A stretch of DNA of 14,023 bases from Sulfurimonas sp. (GTDB taxonomy: Bacteria > Campylobacterota > Campylobacteria > Campylobacterales > Sulfurimonadaceae). The stretch spans positions 1 to 14,023 of the forward strand of contig JAMOSE010000069.1 of NCBI GenBank assembly GCA_027063215.1. Reading direction: 5' to 3'. Below the pieces are notes generated by a model. The model searched no databases and had not been told where the DNA came from. It saw only the letters and a program-made list of their open reading frames with translations. Of this stretch, positions 1-7,022 are shown in pieces; positions within the stretch are counted from its first letter, which is position 1; every line of letters starts with the position of its first letter. The translations under genes were made by a program, and so were the position numbers.

Positions 1-393
1 TAAAATACCTATGGCAAATATATTTGCATACTCTTGTGTATGCATCTCCATCATCATAGAAGCATAGGTACCAAAAGTTTTTGCAACCATCGCAATGGCA
101 ACTATGGCAGAAAGATAAAATAAAACAGCTACTGAGCCCGAAAAGACACCTTCTCCGTAACACTGCACTAAATATTCTACAATGCCGCCTCGGCTTGGAT
201 AGGCAGTTGCCAGTTTTGCCAGAGAGTACCCACTCAGCAGTGCTATAATACCACCAAGTATAAAAGAGATCCATACAAGATTTCCAGCAATTGCTCCCGC
301 TTCACCAAGCAGTACAAAAATCCCTGCACCTACCATAGAGCCAATTCCTAAAAAGACAGCACTCCAAAGTCCAAATGCTTTTTCTTTTTGCAT
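1..393 (-). CDS. APC-family amino-acid permease, N-terminal 131 residues (cut by window edge)
   Basis: Translating the minus strand from the ATG at 391-393 gives 131 residues without a stop to the window edge; the C-terminal two thirds or more lie outside. The product begins MQKEKAFGLWSAVFLGIGSM. It carries the unwound first-helix motif of amino acid-polyamine-organocation transporters, GAGIFVLLGEAG, at about residues 22-33. Hydrophobic stretches follow at about 37-55 (second helix) and 88-108 (third helix). The family comprises 12-helix inner-membrane secondary transporters of amino acids or amines; the substrate cannot be told from this fragment. The start lies 1 nt past the stop of the DUF308 gene, so the two are probably co-transcribed leftward. 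The only ribosome-binding candidate is a weak AAGATGAG inside the upstream gene, which suggests translational coupling. The family is well supported; substrate and full length are unknown. Confidence 0.85.
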   Translation of the reverse strand, partial: MQKEKAFGLWSAVFLGIGSMVGAGIFVLLGEAGAIAGNLVWISFILGGIIALLSGYSLAKLATAYPSRGGIVEYLVQCYGEGVFSGSVAVLFYLSAIVAIAMVAKTFGTYASMMMEMHTQEYANIFAIGIL

Positions 394-394
394 T

Positions 395-940
395 TTATTT
401 ACTCATCTTTTTGAAAATTGAACCTGTAACAAGTAGTGAAATACCATCAAAAAAGAGACTGAACCCTACGAGTAAACCTATAAGGTAGAGTGATGTAAAC
501 GGCCATCCGACAATAAATAAAATACCAATAATCATTGAAAATATTGCATTGACCAGCCACCAAACCCATCCGCTTGCAGGGCGCATGGTCATAGCGAGTG
601 AAAAACTTGCAAAAGAATCCATAAAAAAGTAAATTGCAAAAAGCAGACCGACTGTTCCTACCCCCGTCATCGGATAAAATATCATCAAAAATCCAACACC
701 TATAAGTATAAAACTTTTTAACCATCCAAGATAGTCTGTTTTGTCACTTATATAGGTAAAATATCCAGCCATAAAGCCACCAAATACCATAAGCCATGCA
801 ACAAAAGTCACTGTTGCAACAGTCATAACCGCAGGATAGATAATACCAACCAGACCTAATATAATAAAAACTACACCTGTAATTTTTGAATATTTACTAA
901 ACTTTTCAAACAAATCTTCGTCTATGGGATATTTCCACAT
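395..940 (-). CDS. HdeD/DUF308 family six-helix membrane protein
   Basis: This 181-residue protein is almost entirely hydrophobic and shows about six membrane segments arranged as three helix pairs, at roughly residues 19-38, 42-62, 72-90, 95-118, 127-147 and 150-172. Short polar loops separate them, and the C-terminal tail is basic (IFKKMSK). This is the usual size and layout of HdeD-type DUF308 proteins. E. coli HdeD is linked to acid resistance at high cell density, but for most members the biochemical role is unknown. The ATG at 938-940 is preceded by AAGGAT about 8 nt upstream, so the start is well supported. The gene is first in a leftward pair with the permease and diverges from argB. 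The family assignment rests on overall pattern rather than on a catalytic motif. An acid-stress role is possible but not shown here. Confidence 0.8.
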   Translation of the reverse strand: MWKYPIDEDLFEKFSKYSKITGVVFIILGLVGIIYPAVMTVATVTFVAWLMVFGGFMAGYFTYISDKTDYLGWLKSFILIGVGFLMIFYPMTGVGTVGLLFAIYFFMDSFASFSLAMTMRPASGWVWWLVNAIFSMIIGILFIVGWPFTSLYLIGLLVGFSLFFDGISLLVTGSIFKKMSK

Positions 941-972
941 AATACATCCTTTTTAATAATCTAACTTCTGCA

Positions 973-978
973 AGTATA
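973..978 (-). promoter_or_regulatory. Putative -10 element for the DUF308/permease pair
   Basis: Read on the minus strand, TATACT lies 33 nt upstream of the DUF308 start, in the context GTACTATACTTGC. A recognisable -35 box is lacking, as is common for the housekeeping sigma factor of Campylobacterota. This is a pattern match only. Confidence 0.4.
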
Positions 979-1042
979 GTACGATAAAAATAATGAAATT
1001 GCTATTTATGTTGCATTTATTCGTAAATAATGAAAGATTGGA

Positions 1043-1048
1043 TAAAAT
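1043..1048 (+). promoter_or_regulatory. Putative -10 element for argB
   Basis: TAAAAT in the context TTGGATAAAATTGCAC lies about 43 nt upstream of the argB start. A very similar GATAAAAT string precedes argH at 11065-11072. A start of transcription near 1055 would place the inverted repeat at 1059-1078 within the argB leader. No convincing -35 is seen. Confidence 0.4.
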
Positions 1049-1058
1049 TGCACAATTA

Positions 1059-1078
1059 TGTATTAGAAATCTAATACA
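1059..1078 (+). promoter_or_regulatory. Perfect inverted repeat abutting the argB ribosome binding site
   Basis: TGTATTAG and CTAATACA form 8-bp perfect arms around an AAAT loop. The right arm ends at the first base of AAAGGA (1078-1083), the likely Shine-Dalgarno sequence of argB. The element could be an operator for a dimeric repressor, or an RNA hairpin that affects access to the binding site. The arms are mostly A-T, so an RNA stem would be weak. Repeats of this size also occur by chance in AT-rich DNA; its position is what makes it notable. Confidence 0.4.
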
Positions 1079-1090
1079 AAGGATAGTAAA

Positions 1091-1942
1091 TTGCAAGCAA
1101 AAATAGAGACAGTAAAAACACTCCTTGATGCACTTCCGTTTATCAGAGAGTTTAGAAAAGAGATAGTAGTTATCAAATATGGTGGATCAGCACAGACGTC
1201 TCCAGAGTTAAAAGAGAAGTTTGCTGAAGATATTTTATTGATGCATTTAGTTGGCATTAAACCTGTTATTGTGCATGGTGGCGGGAAAAAGATCACAGAT
1301 ATGCTTGATGCTTTAAAGATTGAGACAAATTTTATTGATGGTCAGCGTGTAACAACAAAAGAGACGATGCGTATTGTTGAGATGATACTCAGTGGTGAGA
1401 TAAATAAAGAGATTGTTTCACTTTTAAACTCCTATGAGGCAAAAGCGATAGGAATCAGTGGAAAAGATGCTCATTTTATTACGGCACATCCTAAAGATTT
1501 TGAGAAGTGGGGATATACAGGAAATATTAACAATGTAAAATCTGATGTAGTCTTAAACCTTGTAAAAGATGGTTTTATTCCGGTTATTGCACCCATTGCA
1601 GCAGGTGAGTCTATGGGGCATCCCGGTTATAATATCAATGCAGATCTTTGTGCTTCGTATGTTGCAAAATCAATAGGGGCAAATAAAATTATCTTTTTAA
1701 CAGATACACCGGGTGTACTTGATAATGATAAAAATCTGCTTTCCTCATTGACAAAAGAGGATGTAGAAAAACTTAAAAATGACGGAACTATTCATGGTGG
1801 TATGGTTCCAAAAGTAGATGCTTGTCTAGAAGCTGTTAATGGTGGTGTAGCTAAAGCACATATCATTGACGGACGTGTAGAACACTCAATGTTACTTGAA
1901 CTTTTTACATCAGAGGGTGTAGGCACACAAATCGTTAAGTAA
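1091..1942 (+). CDS. argB: Acetylglutamate kinase (arginine biosynthesis)
   Basis: This 283-residue cytoplasmic enzyme phosphorylates N-acetyl-L-glutamate with ATP, the second step of arginine synthesis. The sequence shows the family's glycine-rich sites KYGGSA (29-34) and VHGGGKKI (61-68), the NINAD segment in the acetylglutamate-binding region (about residue 178), FLTDTPGVL in the nucleotide-binding half, and a C-terminal EGVGTQI. About 25 residues precede the first strand and look like an amphipathic helix (KIETVKTLLDALPFIREF). That extension is typical of hexameric, arginine-inhibited kinases and is absent from the dimeric E. coli enzyme, so feedback inhibition by arginine is inferred. 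The start is TTG at 1091, 7 nt after AAAGGA; no upstream ATG fits as well. The other arginine gene here, argH, is 9 kb away, so arginine genes are dispersed in this genome. Confidence 0.96.
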   Translation: MQAKIETVKTLLDALPFIREFRKEIVVIKYGGSAQTSPELKEKFAEDILLMHLVGIKPVIVHGGGKKITDMLDALKIETNFIDGQRVTTKETMRIVEMILSGEINKEIVSLLNSYEAKAIGISGKDAHFITAHPKDFEKWGYTGNINNVKSDVVLNLVKDGFIPVIAPIAAGESMGHPGYNINADLCASYVAKSIGANKIIFLTDTPGVLDNDKNLLSSLTKEDVEKLKNDGTIHGGMVPKVDACLEAVNGGVAKAHIIDGRVEHSMLLELFTSEGVGTQIVK

Positions 1943-1944
1943 AT

Positions 1945-1955
1945 TTTGTTATAAT
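1945..1955 (+). promoter_or_regulatory. Extended -10 promoter upstream of the DUF2018-to-ubiD gene run
   Basis: TTTTGTTATAAT contains a perfect TATAAT at 1950-1955 with an upstream TG at 1947-1948, which closely matches strong housekeeping promoters of Campylobacterota. It begins right after the argB stop and lies about 32 nt before the DUF2018 start, predicting a leader of about 25 nt. No terminator hairpin separates it from argB, so read-through from argB is also possible. Confidence 0.7.
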
Positions 1956-1986
1956 CGCCTCAAATTTTAAGAAAAAAAGGAAAAGT

Positions 1987-2277
1987 ATGGCAAATTATGC
2001 AGCACTTTTTGAAGATGAAGATGATATCTTTGGAGGTTCTCCAAAGTCTAAATTTATGGATGTTGTTTTTAATGCAAACAATGATATTGTAAGAGCAGAG
2101 CTTGAGAAAATGATAGAAAAAATGGCTACCATGGAAGCAATGCTTGAAGAACAATATGGTGAAAATTTGGATCGTGCGATTGAACAATACAAATTTGAAC
2201 ATCAAGATGAATGTAACAATATTCTAAAAAGTATCTATATTGAAGTGATGGGAACGATCCTCTCTCAAAGTGAATAG
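1987..2277 (+). CDS. DUF2018 family protein (H. pylori HP0242-like)
   Basis: This is a 96-residue acidic, soluble protein with an N-terminal ALFEDEDDIFGGSPKSKFMDV segment followed by long helical stretches (about residues 32-56 and 58-90). It has no signal peptide. Size, the acidic N-terminus and position upstream of a small secreted protein, a polyprenyl synthase and hemA match the Campylobacterota-specific DUF2018 family. Its H. pylori member HP0242 is known to fold as an intertwined, pseudo-knotted homodimer of helices. The cellular function is not known. The ATG at 1987 follows AAAAAAAGG with suitable spacing, and a strong-looking promoter lies just upstream, so this is probably the first gene of the operon that continues to ubiD. 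The assignment is from memory of the family and the gene order. Confidence 0.8.
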   Translation: MANYAALFEDEDDIFGGSPKSKFMDVVFNANNDIVRAELEKMIEKMATMEAMLEEQYGENLDRAIEQYKFEHQDECNNILKSIYIEVMGTILSQSE

Positions 2278-2282
2278 ATAGA

Positions 2283-2702
2283 GTGCTGAGTGTTTTACAA
2301 GTTTTTTTGCTACTGTTTTTTTTAAACAGTGCTACTTTTGCCAATGATTTTAGAGAAGTTTTTAAATTTTCTCTCAAAAAGGATGAGCAAAAGAAAATTC
2401 TTGTAAAATACAATAACAAAAAGAAAGCGTTTATCTTCCGATGGACGCTTTATATAAATGATGGACTTGTGACACTCTACAAATATGACGGTTGTGTAGC
2501 ACAAAATGTCCTTTATCTAAATCATAAAAATCAATCTCTTCGTATTACGTTGAGAAGCAGTGGGCAAGATTATTATAATCCTCCCTATTTCCTGCTTAAA
2601 TTTAAAGAGTTTGATTTGAAAAAGAAAAAAGCAAAGTTTGAACTTTATCTGTATGATGATAAGATGCAGATAAGGTTGAAATTTTTAAAAAATAAAAATT
2701 AG
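2283..2702 (+). CDS. Small secreted or periplasmic protein of unknown function (HP0241-like position)
   Basis: The 139-residue product starts with a hydrophobic segment (MLSVLQVFLLLFFLNSATFA) that looks like a cleavable signal peptide, with likely cleavage after A20. The mature part of about 119 residues is strongly basic, rich in Lys, Phe, Tyr and Leu, with alternating patterns that suggest beta strands (KAFIFRWTLYINDGLVTLYK, ITLRSSGQDYYN, PYFLLKFKEFDL, KFELYLYDDKMQIRLKF). There is one cysteine in the mature protein (YDGCVAQ) and no lipobox. The start is GTG at 2283, only 5 nt after the DUF2018 stop and without a good ribosome binding site, so translational coupling is likely. I recognise no catalytic motif. 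A gene in the same place, between the DUF2018 and polyprenyl synthase genes, occurs in H. pylori (HP0241) as I recall. The function is unknown; an export or envelope role is inferred from the signal peptide alone. Confidence 0.75.
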   Translation: MLSVLQVFLLLFFLNSATFANDFREVFKFSLKKDEQKKILVKYNNKKKAFIFRWTLYINDGLVTLYKYDGCVAQNVLYLNHKNQSLRITLRSSGQDYYNPPYFLLKFKEFDLKKKKAKFELYLYDDKMQIRLKFLKNKN

Positions 2703-2711
2703 AAGAGAGTT

Positions 2712-3599
2712 ATGCAAAGAGTAGAAGAGCAGTTAACAAGGTTGATAGATGATGTAGACTATGATGAGGTAACTCGTCTTTTTAATAAATTGAGTGGTGG
2801 GAAACGATTACGTGCCAAGTTGATTTTAAAGATTGCCAAAGATCAAAAAGATGCATCGCTTTTGGCTGCTATTGTTGAGCTTATTCATGCGGCATCTCTG
2901 CTGCATGATGATGTGATTGATGATGCAGATACGCGTCGAGGTGTGGCATCTGTTAATGCAACTGACGGCAGTAAAGTGGCTGTTATGCTTGGTGATATTC
3001 TTTATTCAAAAGCTTTTACAGAGCTTGTTGCATTTGATAAAGCAGTAGCACAGACGATCGCTGCATCTGTTACAGCACTCTCAAAAGGTGAGATGATGGA
3101 TGTTCAGATGGCAGAGGCGTTTAACGCTGATGAAAAAGCCTATCTTGATATGCTCTATCTTAAAACGGCAACACTTATTGAAGCAGCGGCAAAAGCTGCA
3201 GCACTCCTCTCAGGAAAAGATGCTCTCTCTTATGCACTCTATGGTAAAAATCTTGGGCTCTCATTTCAGATAATTGATGATATTTTAGATATTACAGCAG
3301 ATGAAGCAACACTTGGAAAACCTGCAATGAATGACTTTGTAGAGGGGAAATGTACACTGCCGTATATCTATCTCTATGAAGCACTTGATACTGAAGAAAA
3401 GGAGCGTCTCAAAGCTGCTCATGGCAAAAAAATTGATGCTGCAGAGACTGCATGGATTAAAGCAAAAATGAATGAACATAAAACGATTGAGAAATCTTTT
3501 GCTTTGGCGGTGAAGCTTTCCAATGAAGCCAAAGAGGCACTCCACGAAGATGCAGAGCTTGTCGGCATTTTAGATACTATGATACAAAGAAGTTACTAA
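2712..3599 (+). CDS. ispB: All-trans polyprenyl diphosphate synthase (probably octaprenyl type)
   Basis: This 295-residue cytoplasmic enzyme extends allylic diphosphates with isopentenyl diphosphate to make the side chain of respiratory quinones. Visible motifs are GGKRLR (29-34, diphosphate binding), the first aspartate-rich motif DDVID followed by ADTRRG (66-77), GDILYSKAF (94-102), and the second aspartate-rich motif in FQIIDDILD (185-193) followed by GKPAMNDFVEGKCTLP. A small residue (Ala61) five positions before the first aspartate motif favours a longer product than farnesyl diphosphate; octaprenyl is an inference from the family. It is shorter than E. coli IspB (323 residues), mostly at the N-terminus. 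The start at 2712 follows AGAAGAGAG closely. Its TAA stop overlaps the hemA ATG (TAATG). Linkage to ubiD downstream fits quinone synthesis. Confidence 0.92.
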   Translation: MQRVEEQLTRLIDDVDYDEVTRLFNKLSGGKRLRAKLILKIAKDQKDASLLAAIVELIHAASLLHDDVIDDADTRRGVASVNATDGSKVAVMLGDILYSKAFTELVAFDKAVAQTIAASVTALSKGEMMDVQMAEAFNADEKAYLDMLYLKTATLIEAAAKAAALLSGKDALSYALYGKNLGLSFQIIDDILDITADEATLGKPAMNDFVEGKCTLPYIYLYEALDTEEKERLKAAHGKKIDAAETAWIKAKMNEHKTIEKSFALAVKLSNEAKEALHEDAELVGILDTMIQRSY

Positions 3600-4879
3600 T
3601 GCACTATTTAACAGTCAGTTTATCCCATAAAAACAGCGATATAGCCACACGAGAAAAATTTACCTATACAGATAAAGAAAAAGAGGGATGCCTAAAACGT
3701 CTTGTTCAATCCCCCTCTATCAGTGAGGCGATGCTTTTGGCAACCTGTAACAGAATGGAGATCTATGTCTGTTGCAGCGATATTGATGATGCGCTCAACC
3801 ATATTATGACACTGCTTACTTTTAAAGGCGGACTCTCTGCAGAGTATTTGAAAGAGACAGCAGAAATTGTTGATGACAGTAGTGCTATTCACCATCTTTT
3901 TGCAGTGGCAAGCTCTATTGATTCTATGGTTGTCGGTGAGACACAGATTGCAGGTCAGTTAAAAGATGCCTACCGTTTTGCACATGAAAGGGGATATGCT
4001 GATAAGAAACTCTCACGAGCTCTTTCGCATGCTTTTAAATGTGCAGCAAAAGTCAGAAATCATACTGATATCTCTTCAAAACCGGTCTCTGTTGCTTCTG
4101 TTGCAATAGGACAGATTAAGACAAAAGTAGATGATCTACATACAAAAAAAGCACTTGTGATCGGTGTTGGTGAGATGAGTGAGATTTGTGCAAAGCATTT
4201 GATCTCTGATGGAGTTGATACTTATATAACAAACAGAACAAAGCAAAAAGCTGAAACTTTAGCTACTGAGTGTCATGCCAAAGTATATGAATTTGGGGAT
4301 CTGCATAAGGCTGTGAATGAGTTTGATATTATCTTTACAGCAACAAGTGCAAACTATCCTATTATTACTAACGATCTGATTGAAGATGTAGATTTTAAAA
4401 GATTTTGGTTTGATTTGGCAATCCCAAGAGATATTGATTTGACACCACGAGAGGATATCTATCTTTTTGTTGTTGATGATATTCAAGAGATAGTATCTTC
4501 CAATCGTGCACAAAGAGAGCAGTATGTACGTCAGGCTCATGGAATTGTCGGGCGTAGTGTTGTTGAGTTTTTTGAGTGGTTGGATGCCTTGAATGTTGAG
4601 CCAATTATCAAAGAGATCTATAAAAAAGCAGATCAAGCAGTAGAGACAGAGATGCAAAGAGCATTAAAAAAAGGTTTTTTGCCAAAAGAGTATGAATTTG
4701 AAGCTAAAAAGATGGCACAGCAGGCAATGAAGCGATTTTTGCATGATATGACAAAGAGTATGCGTGAAGCATCCCATGAGGCAAAGAGCGATACAGTAAC
4801 GGGAGCTATGCAGTATATCTTAAATGATGAGCATGACAATATTCCGGATCAATATAAACACCATTTAAAAAAGGATTAG
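3599..4879 (+). CDS. hemA: Glutamyl-tRNA reductase (first step of C5 haem pathway)
   Basis: The 426-residue enzyme reduces glutamate carried on tRNA(Glu) to glutamate-1-semialdehyde with NADPH, the committed step of tetrapyrrole synthesis. The N-terminal catalytic domain contains ATCNRMEIY (48-56) with the nucleophilic Cys50. It is followed by the conserved SIDSMVVGETQIAGQLKDAY region (106-125). The NADPH-binding domain shows KALVIGVGEMSE (184-195) and ITNRT (210-214). The helical C-terminal dimerisation domain covers about residues 320-426. Length is normal for the family. The start ATG at 3599 overlaps the preceding stop as TAATG, so translation is probably coupled to the polyprenyl synthase. 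The gene ends 3 nt before the proS start. Classical regulation of HemA by haem-dependent proteolysis cannot be judged from this sequence. Confidence 0.97.
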   Translation: MHYLTVSLSHKNSDIATREKFTYTDKEKEGCLKRLVQSPSISEAMLLATCNRMEIYVCCSDIDDALNHIMTLLTFKGGLSAEYLKETAEIVDDSSAIHHLFAVASSIDSMVVGETQIAGQLKDAYRFAHERGYADKKLSRALSHAFKCAAKVRNHTDISSKPVSVASVAIGQIKTKVDDLHTKKALVIGVGEMSEICAKHLISDGVDTYITNRTKQKAETLATECHAKVYEFGDLHKAVNEFDIIFTATSANYPIITNDLIEDVDFKRFWFDLAIPRDIDLTPREDIYLFVVDDIQEIVSSNRAQREQYVRQAHGIVGRSVVEFFEWLDALNVEPIIKEIYKKADQAVETEMQRALKKGFLPKEYEFEAKKMAQQAMKRFLHDMTKSMREASHEAKSDTVTGAMQYILNDEHDNIPDQYKHHLKKD

Positions 4880-4882
4880 ATT

Positions 4883-6586
4883 TTGAGAAGAACAAAAGCA
4901 TTTATTCCAACAACAAAAGAGGCTCCAAATGATGCCTCCCTGCCGAGTCATATTTTTCTTGCACGTGCAGGTTTTATTTCTCAGGTAGCAGCAGGTCTTT
5001 ATAACTATATGCCACTGGCAAAAAGAGTTATCAAAAAGATAGAAAATATCATTAATGAAGAGATGACAGCTGTTGGTGCACAGGAAGTTGAACTCTCTTT
5101 TGTAACACCGGCTGATCTTTGGGCTGAGAGTGGAAGAATTGAGAAGTTTGGAAAAGAGCTTTTACGTTTTAAAGACAGAAAAAACAACCTTTTTGTACTT
5201 GGTCCTACACATGAAGAGATGATGGTTGACCTTGTTCGCAACCGTGTGACATCGTATAAAAATCTACCGCTTAATCTCTACCAGATCAAGACAAAGTTTC
5301 GTGATGAGGCACGTCCGAGATTTGGACTTATGCGTGGACGTGAATTTATTATGAAAGATGGTTACAGTTTTCATGCAACAACAGCAGATCTTGATCGTGA
5401 ATTTGATGCAATGGAAGCGGCATACAAAAAGATCCTTGCTCGTCTTGGACTTGATTTTAGAGTGGTAGAAGCAGACAGCGGTGCTATTGGCGGATCAGGT
5501 TCAAAAGAGCTTATGGTTTTAGCGGACAGTGGAGAAGATACAATAGCAGTCTGTTCAAAATGTGAATATGGTGCAAATATTGAAGCTGCAAAACGCTCAA
5601 AAAGAAAAGTAATTCCGGAGGCTCCTGAAGCTGAGTTTAATAAGTTTTTAACACCAGATACAAAAACTATTGAAGCGTTGGCAACTTCTTTCAATGTGGA
5701 TCCTTATTATACTGTAAAATGTATAGCAAAACGTGTTGTTTATGAAGATGAGAGTGAAATTGTTCTTTTCTTTGTGCGAGGTTGTGATAATCTCCAAGAG
5801 GTAAAAGCGCTCAATGCAACAGAGGCACTGGATATTGTTGATGTAACAGAAGAAGAACTTGCTGAGATAGGACTTATTCCTGGTTTTATCGGGCCACTGG
5901 ATCAAGACAAAGCAAAACATGTTATAGATGTTGATTTAAAAGATGCTGCAAATATGATCTGTGGTGCTAATGAGCAAGATTATCATTTTATCGGTGTAGA
6001 TCTGGGCATTTTAAGTGATGTCGCTTACTTTGCTGATATTGCAGAGGTCAATGAGGGTGATATCTGTCCGCATTGTGATGGTGAACTCTCTTTTACAAAA
6101 GGGATTGAAGTCGGACATATCTTTAAACTGGGAACTACTTACTCGGAGGCACTTAAAGCGGAATTTTTAGATGAAAACGGAAAAGCGCAACCTTTTATTA
6201 TGGGTACTTATGGAATGGGTGTGAGTCGTTTGGTTGCAGCAGTTGTTGAACAGCATCACGATGAAAACGGCTGTAAATGGACAAAAGCAACAGCTCCATA
6301 TATGGTAAACATTATGATCAGCAACATTAAAGATGAAGCACAGGTAGAGCTTGGTGAAAAGCTTTACGGACAGCTGCAAGAATCTGGTGTAGAGGTAATG
6401 CTTGATGACAGAAAAGAACGTTTTGGTTTTAAAATGAAAGATGCAGAGCTTATTGGTTTTCCATATACGGTTATTATCGGTAAAGAACTTGTAAATGGTT
6501 CTGTTCAAGTGTATGACCGAATGACAACAGAGAAGCTGCTTGTACCTGCAGATGATATCTATACAAAAATAATGGAGCTTTTATAA
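4883..6586 (+). CDS. proS: Prolyl-tRNA synthetase, bacterial type with editing domain
   Basis: This 567-residue class II aminoacyl-tRNA synthetase joins proline to tRNA(Pro). Seen in order are an N-terminal catalytic part with GPTHEEMM (107-114), motif 2 in [20 protein letters not shown] (139-158), an inserted editing domain between about 224 and 407 that hydrolyses Ala-tRNA(Pro), motif 3 in [10 protein letters not shown] (441-450), and an anticodon-binding domain from about 471 to the end. K279 in TVKCIAKR corresponds to the lysine of the E. coli editing site needed for specificity. Two CxxC pairs flank the editing domain (C224/C227 in CSKC; C395/C398 in CPHC) and could form a structural metal site; other bacterial enzymes have similar pairs. 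The start is TTG at 4883 with AAGGA 8 nt upstream, inside the end of hemA. The next gene starts 1 nt after the stop. Confidence 0.97.
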   Translation: MRRTKAFIPTTKEAPNDASLPSHIFLARAGFISQVAAGLYNYMPLAKRVIKKIENIINEEMTAVGAQEVELSFVTPADLWAESGRIEKFGKELLRFKDRKNNLFVLGPTHEEMMVDLVRNRVTSYKNLPLNLYQIKTKFRDEARPRFGLMRGREFIMKDGYSFHATTADLDREFDAMEAAYKKILARLGLDFRVVEADSGAIGGSGSKELMVLADSGEDTIAVCSKCEYGANIEAAKRSKRKVIPEAPEAEFNKFLTPDTKTIEALATSFNVDPYYTVKCIAKRVVYEDESEIVLFFVRGCDNLQEVKALNATEALDIVDVTEEELAEIGLIPGFIGPLDQDKAKHVIDVDLKDAANMICGANEQDYHFIGVDLGILSDVAYFADIAEVNEGDICPHCDGELSFTKGIEVGHIFKLGTTYSEALKAEFLDENGKAQPFIMGTYGMGVSRLVAAVVEQHHDENGCKWTKATAPYMVNIMISNIKDEAQVELGEKLYGQLQESGVEVMLDDRKERFGFKMKDAELIGFPYTVIIGKELVNGSVQVYDRMTTEKLLVPADDIYTKIMELL

Positions 6587-6587
6587 G

Positions 6588-7022
6588 ATGCTCTATTTTA
6601 TAGTTTATCTGTTTTTAGAAGTTTTAGTCTCTGTAAATATCTCTTCTGCTATAGGTGGATTGGCTACTTTTTTTGAGATACTTATAAGTGCTTTTATCGG
6701 TATTTCGATTTTAGTGAATTTCCGTACAACACTTGCTGAAAATATGCGTGCTGTATCATTAAGTTGTATTGATCTAGAAGAGTTCCAAAGATTAAATGTT
6801 TTTACACTGATCGGTGCAATTTTACTTATTTTACCTGGATTTTTAACAGATATTATTGGGATTTTACTACAATTTAGTGTGATAACGAGTATGATCGTTA
6901 ACCGTTATAATGTAAAATCAAGAAGTTGTAACACTCCGTTTGAGGGTGATAATATAAATTATAAAAAGGATGATGATGTCATTGATGTTGAAATTATTGA
7001 GCACGACACTACTCTTAAGTAG
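6588..7022 (+). CDS. fxsA: FxsA-family membrane protein
   Basis: The 144-residue protein has about four hydrophobic segments: residues 2-18, 22-44, 71-82 and 86-105. Between the last two lies the family's LILPGFLTD turn (81-88). A hydrophilic tail ends in DDDVIDVEIIEHDTTLK, and acidic tails of the DVID/E type are common in FxsA proteins. In E. coli, FxsA overexpression relieves the exclusion of phage T7 by the F plasmid; its normal inner-membrane function is unclear. As I recall, C. jejuni carries an integral membrane protein gene at the same place between proS and hemC. The ATG at 6588 comes 1 nt after the proS stop. The last 47 nt overlap the next gene in a different frame, so the acidic tail is encoded over that gene's signal peptide. 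The family call is good; the gene symbol is by homology only. Confidence 0.82.
   Translation: MLYFIVYLFLEVLVSVNISSAIGGLATFFEILISAFIGISILVNFRTTLAENMRAVSLSCIDLEEFQRLNVFTLIGAILLILPGFLTDIIGILLQFSVITSMIVNRYNVKSRSCNTPFEGDNINYKKDDDVIDVEIIEHDTTLK

Noticed and set aside
1059..1078. Reading the argB leader repeat as an E. coli-type ARG box
   Set aside because: The E. coli consensus resembles TGNATWWWWATNCA; the arms here, TGTATTAG/CTAATACA, share only the outer TG and CA. No argR gene is in the window.
4259..4657. A 132-codon open frame on the minus strand
   Set aside because: It is fully antisense to the hemA NADPH-binding region; the composition is typical of a shadow frame and there is no credible promoter.
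4664..4680. AAAAAAA-GG-TTTTTT in hemA as a frameshift or terminator signal
   Set aside because: The reading frame of hemA continues normally through it with a plausible C-terminal domain, and there is no G/C-rich stem. It is ordinary AT-rich coding sequence.
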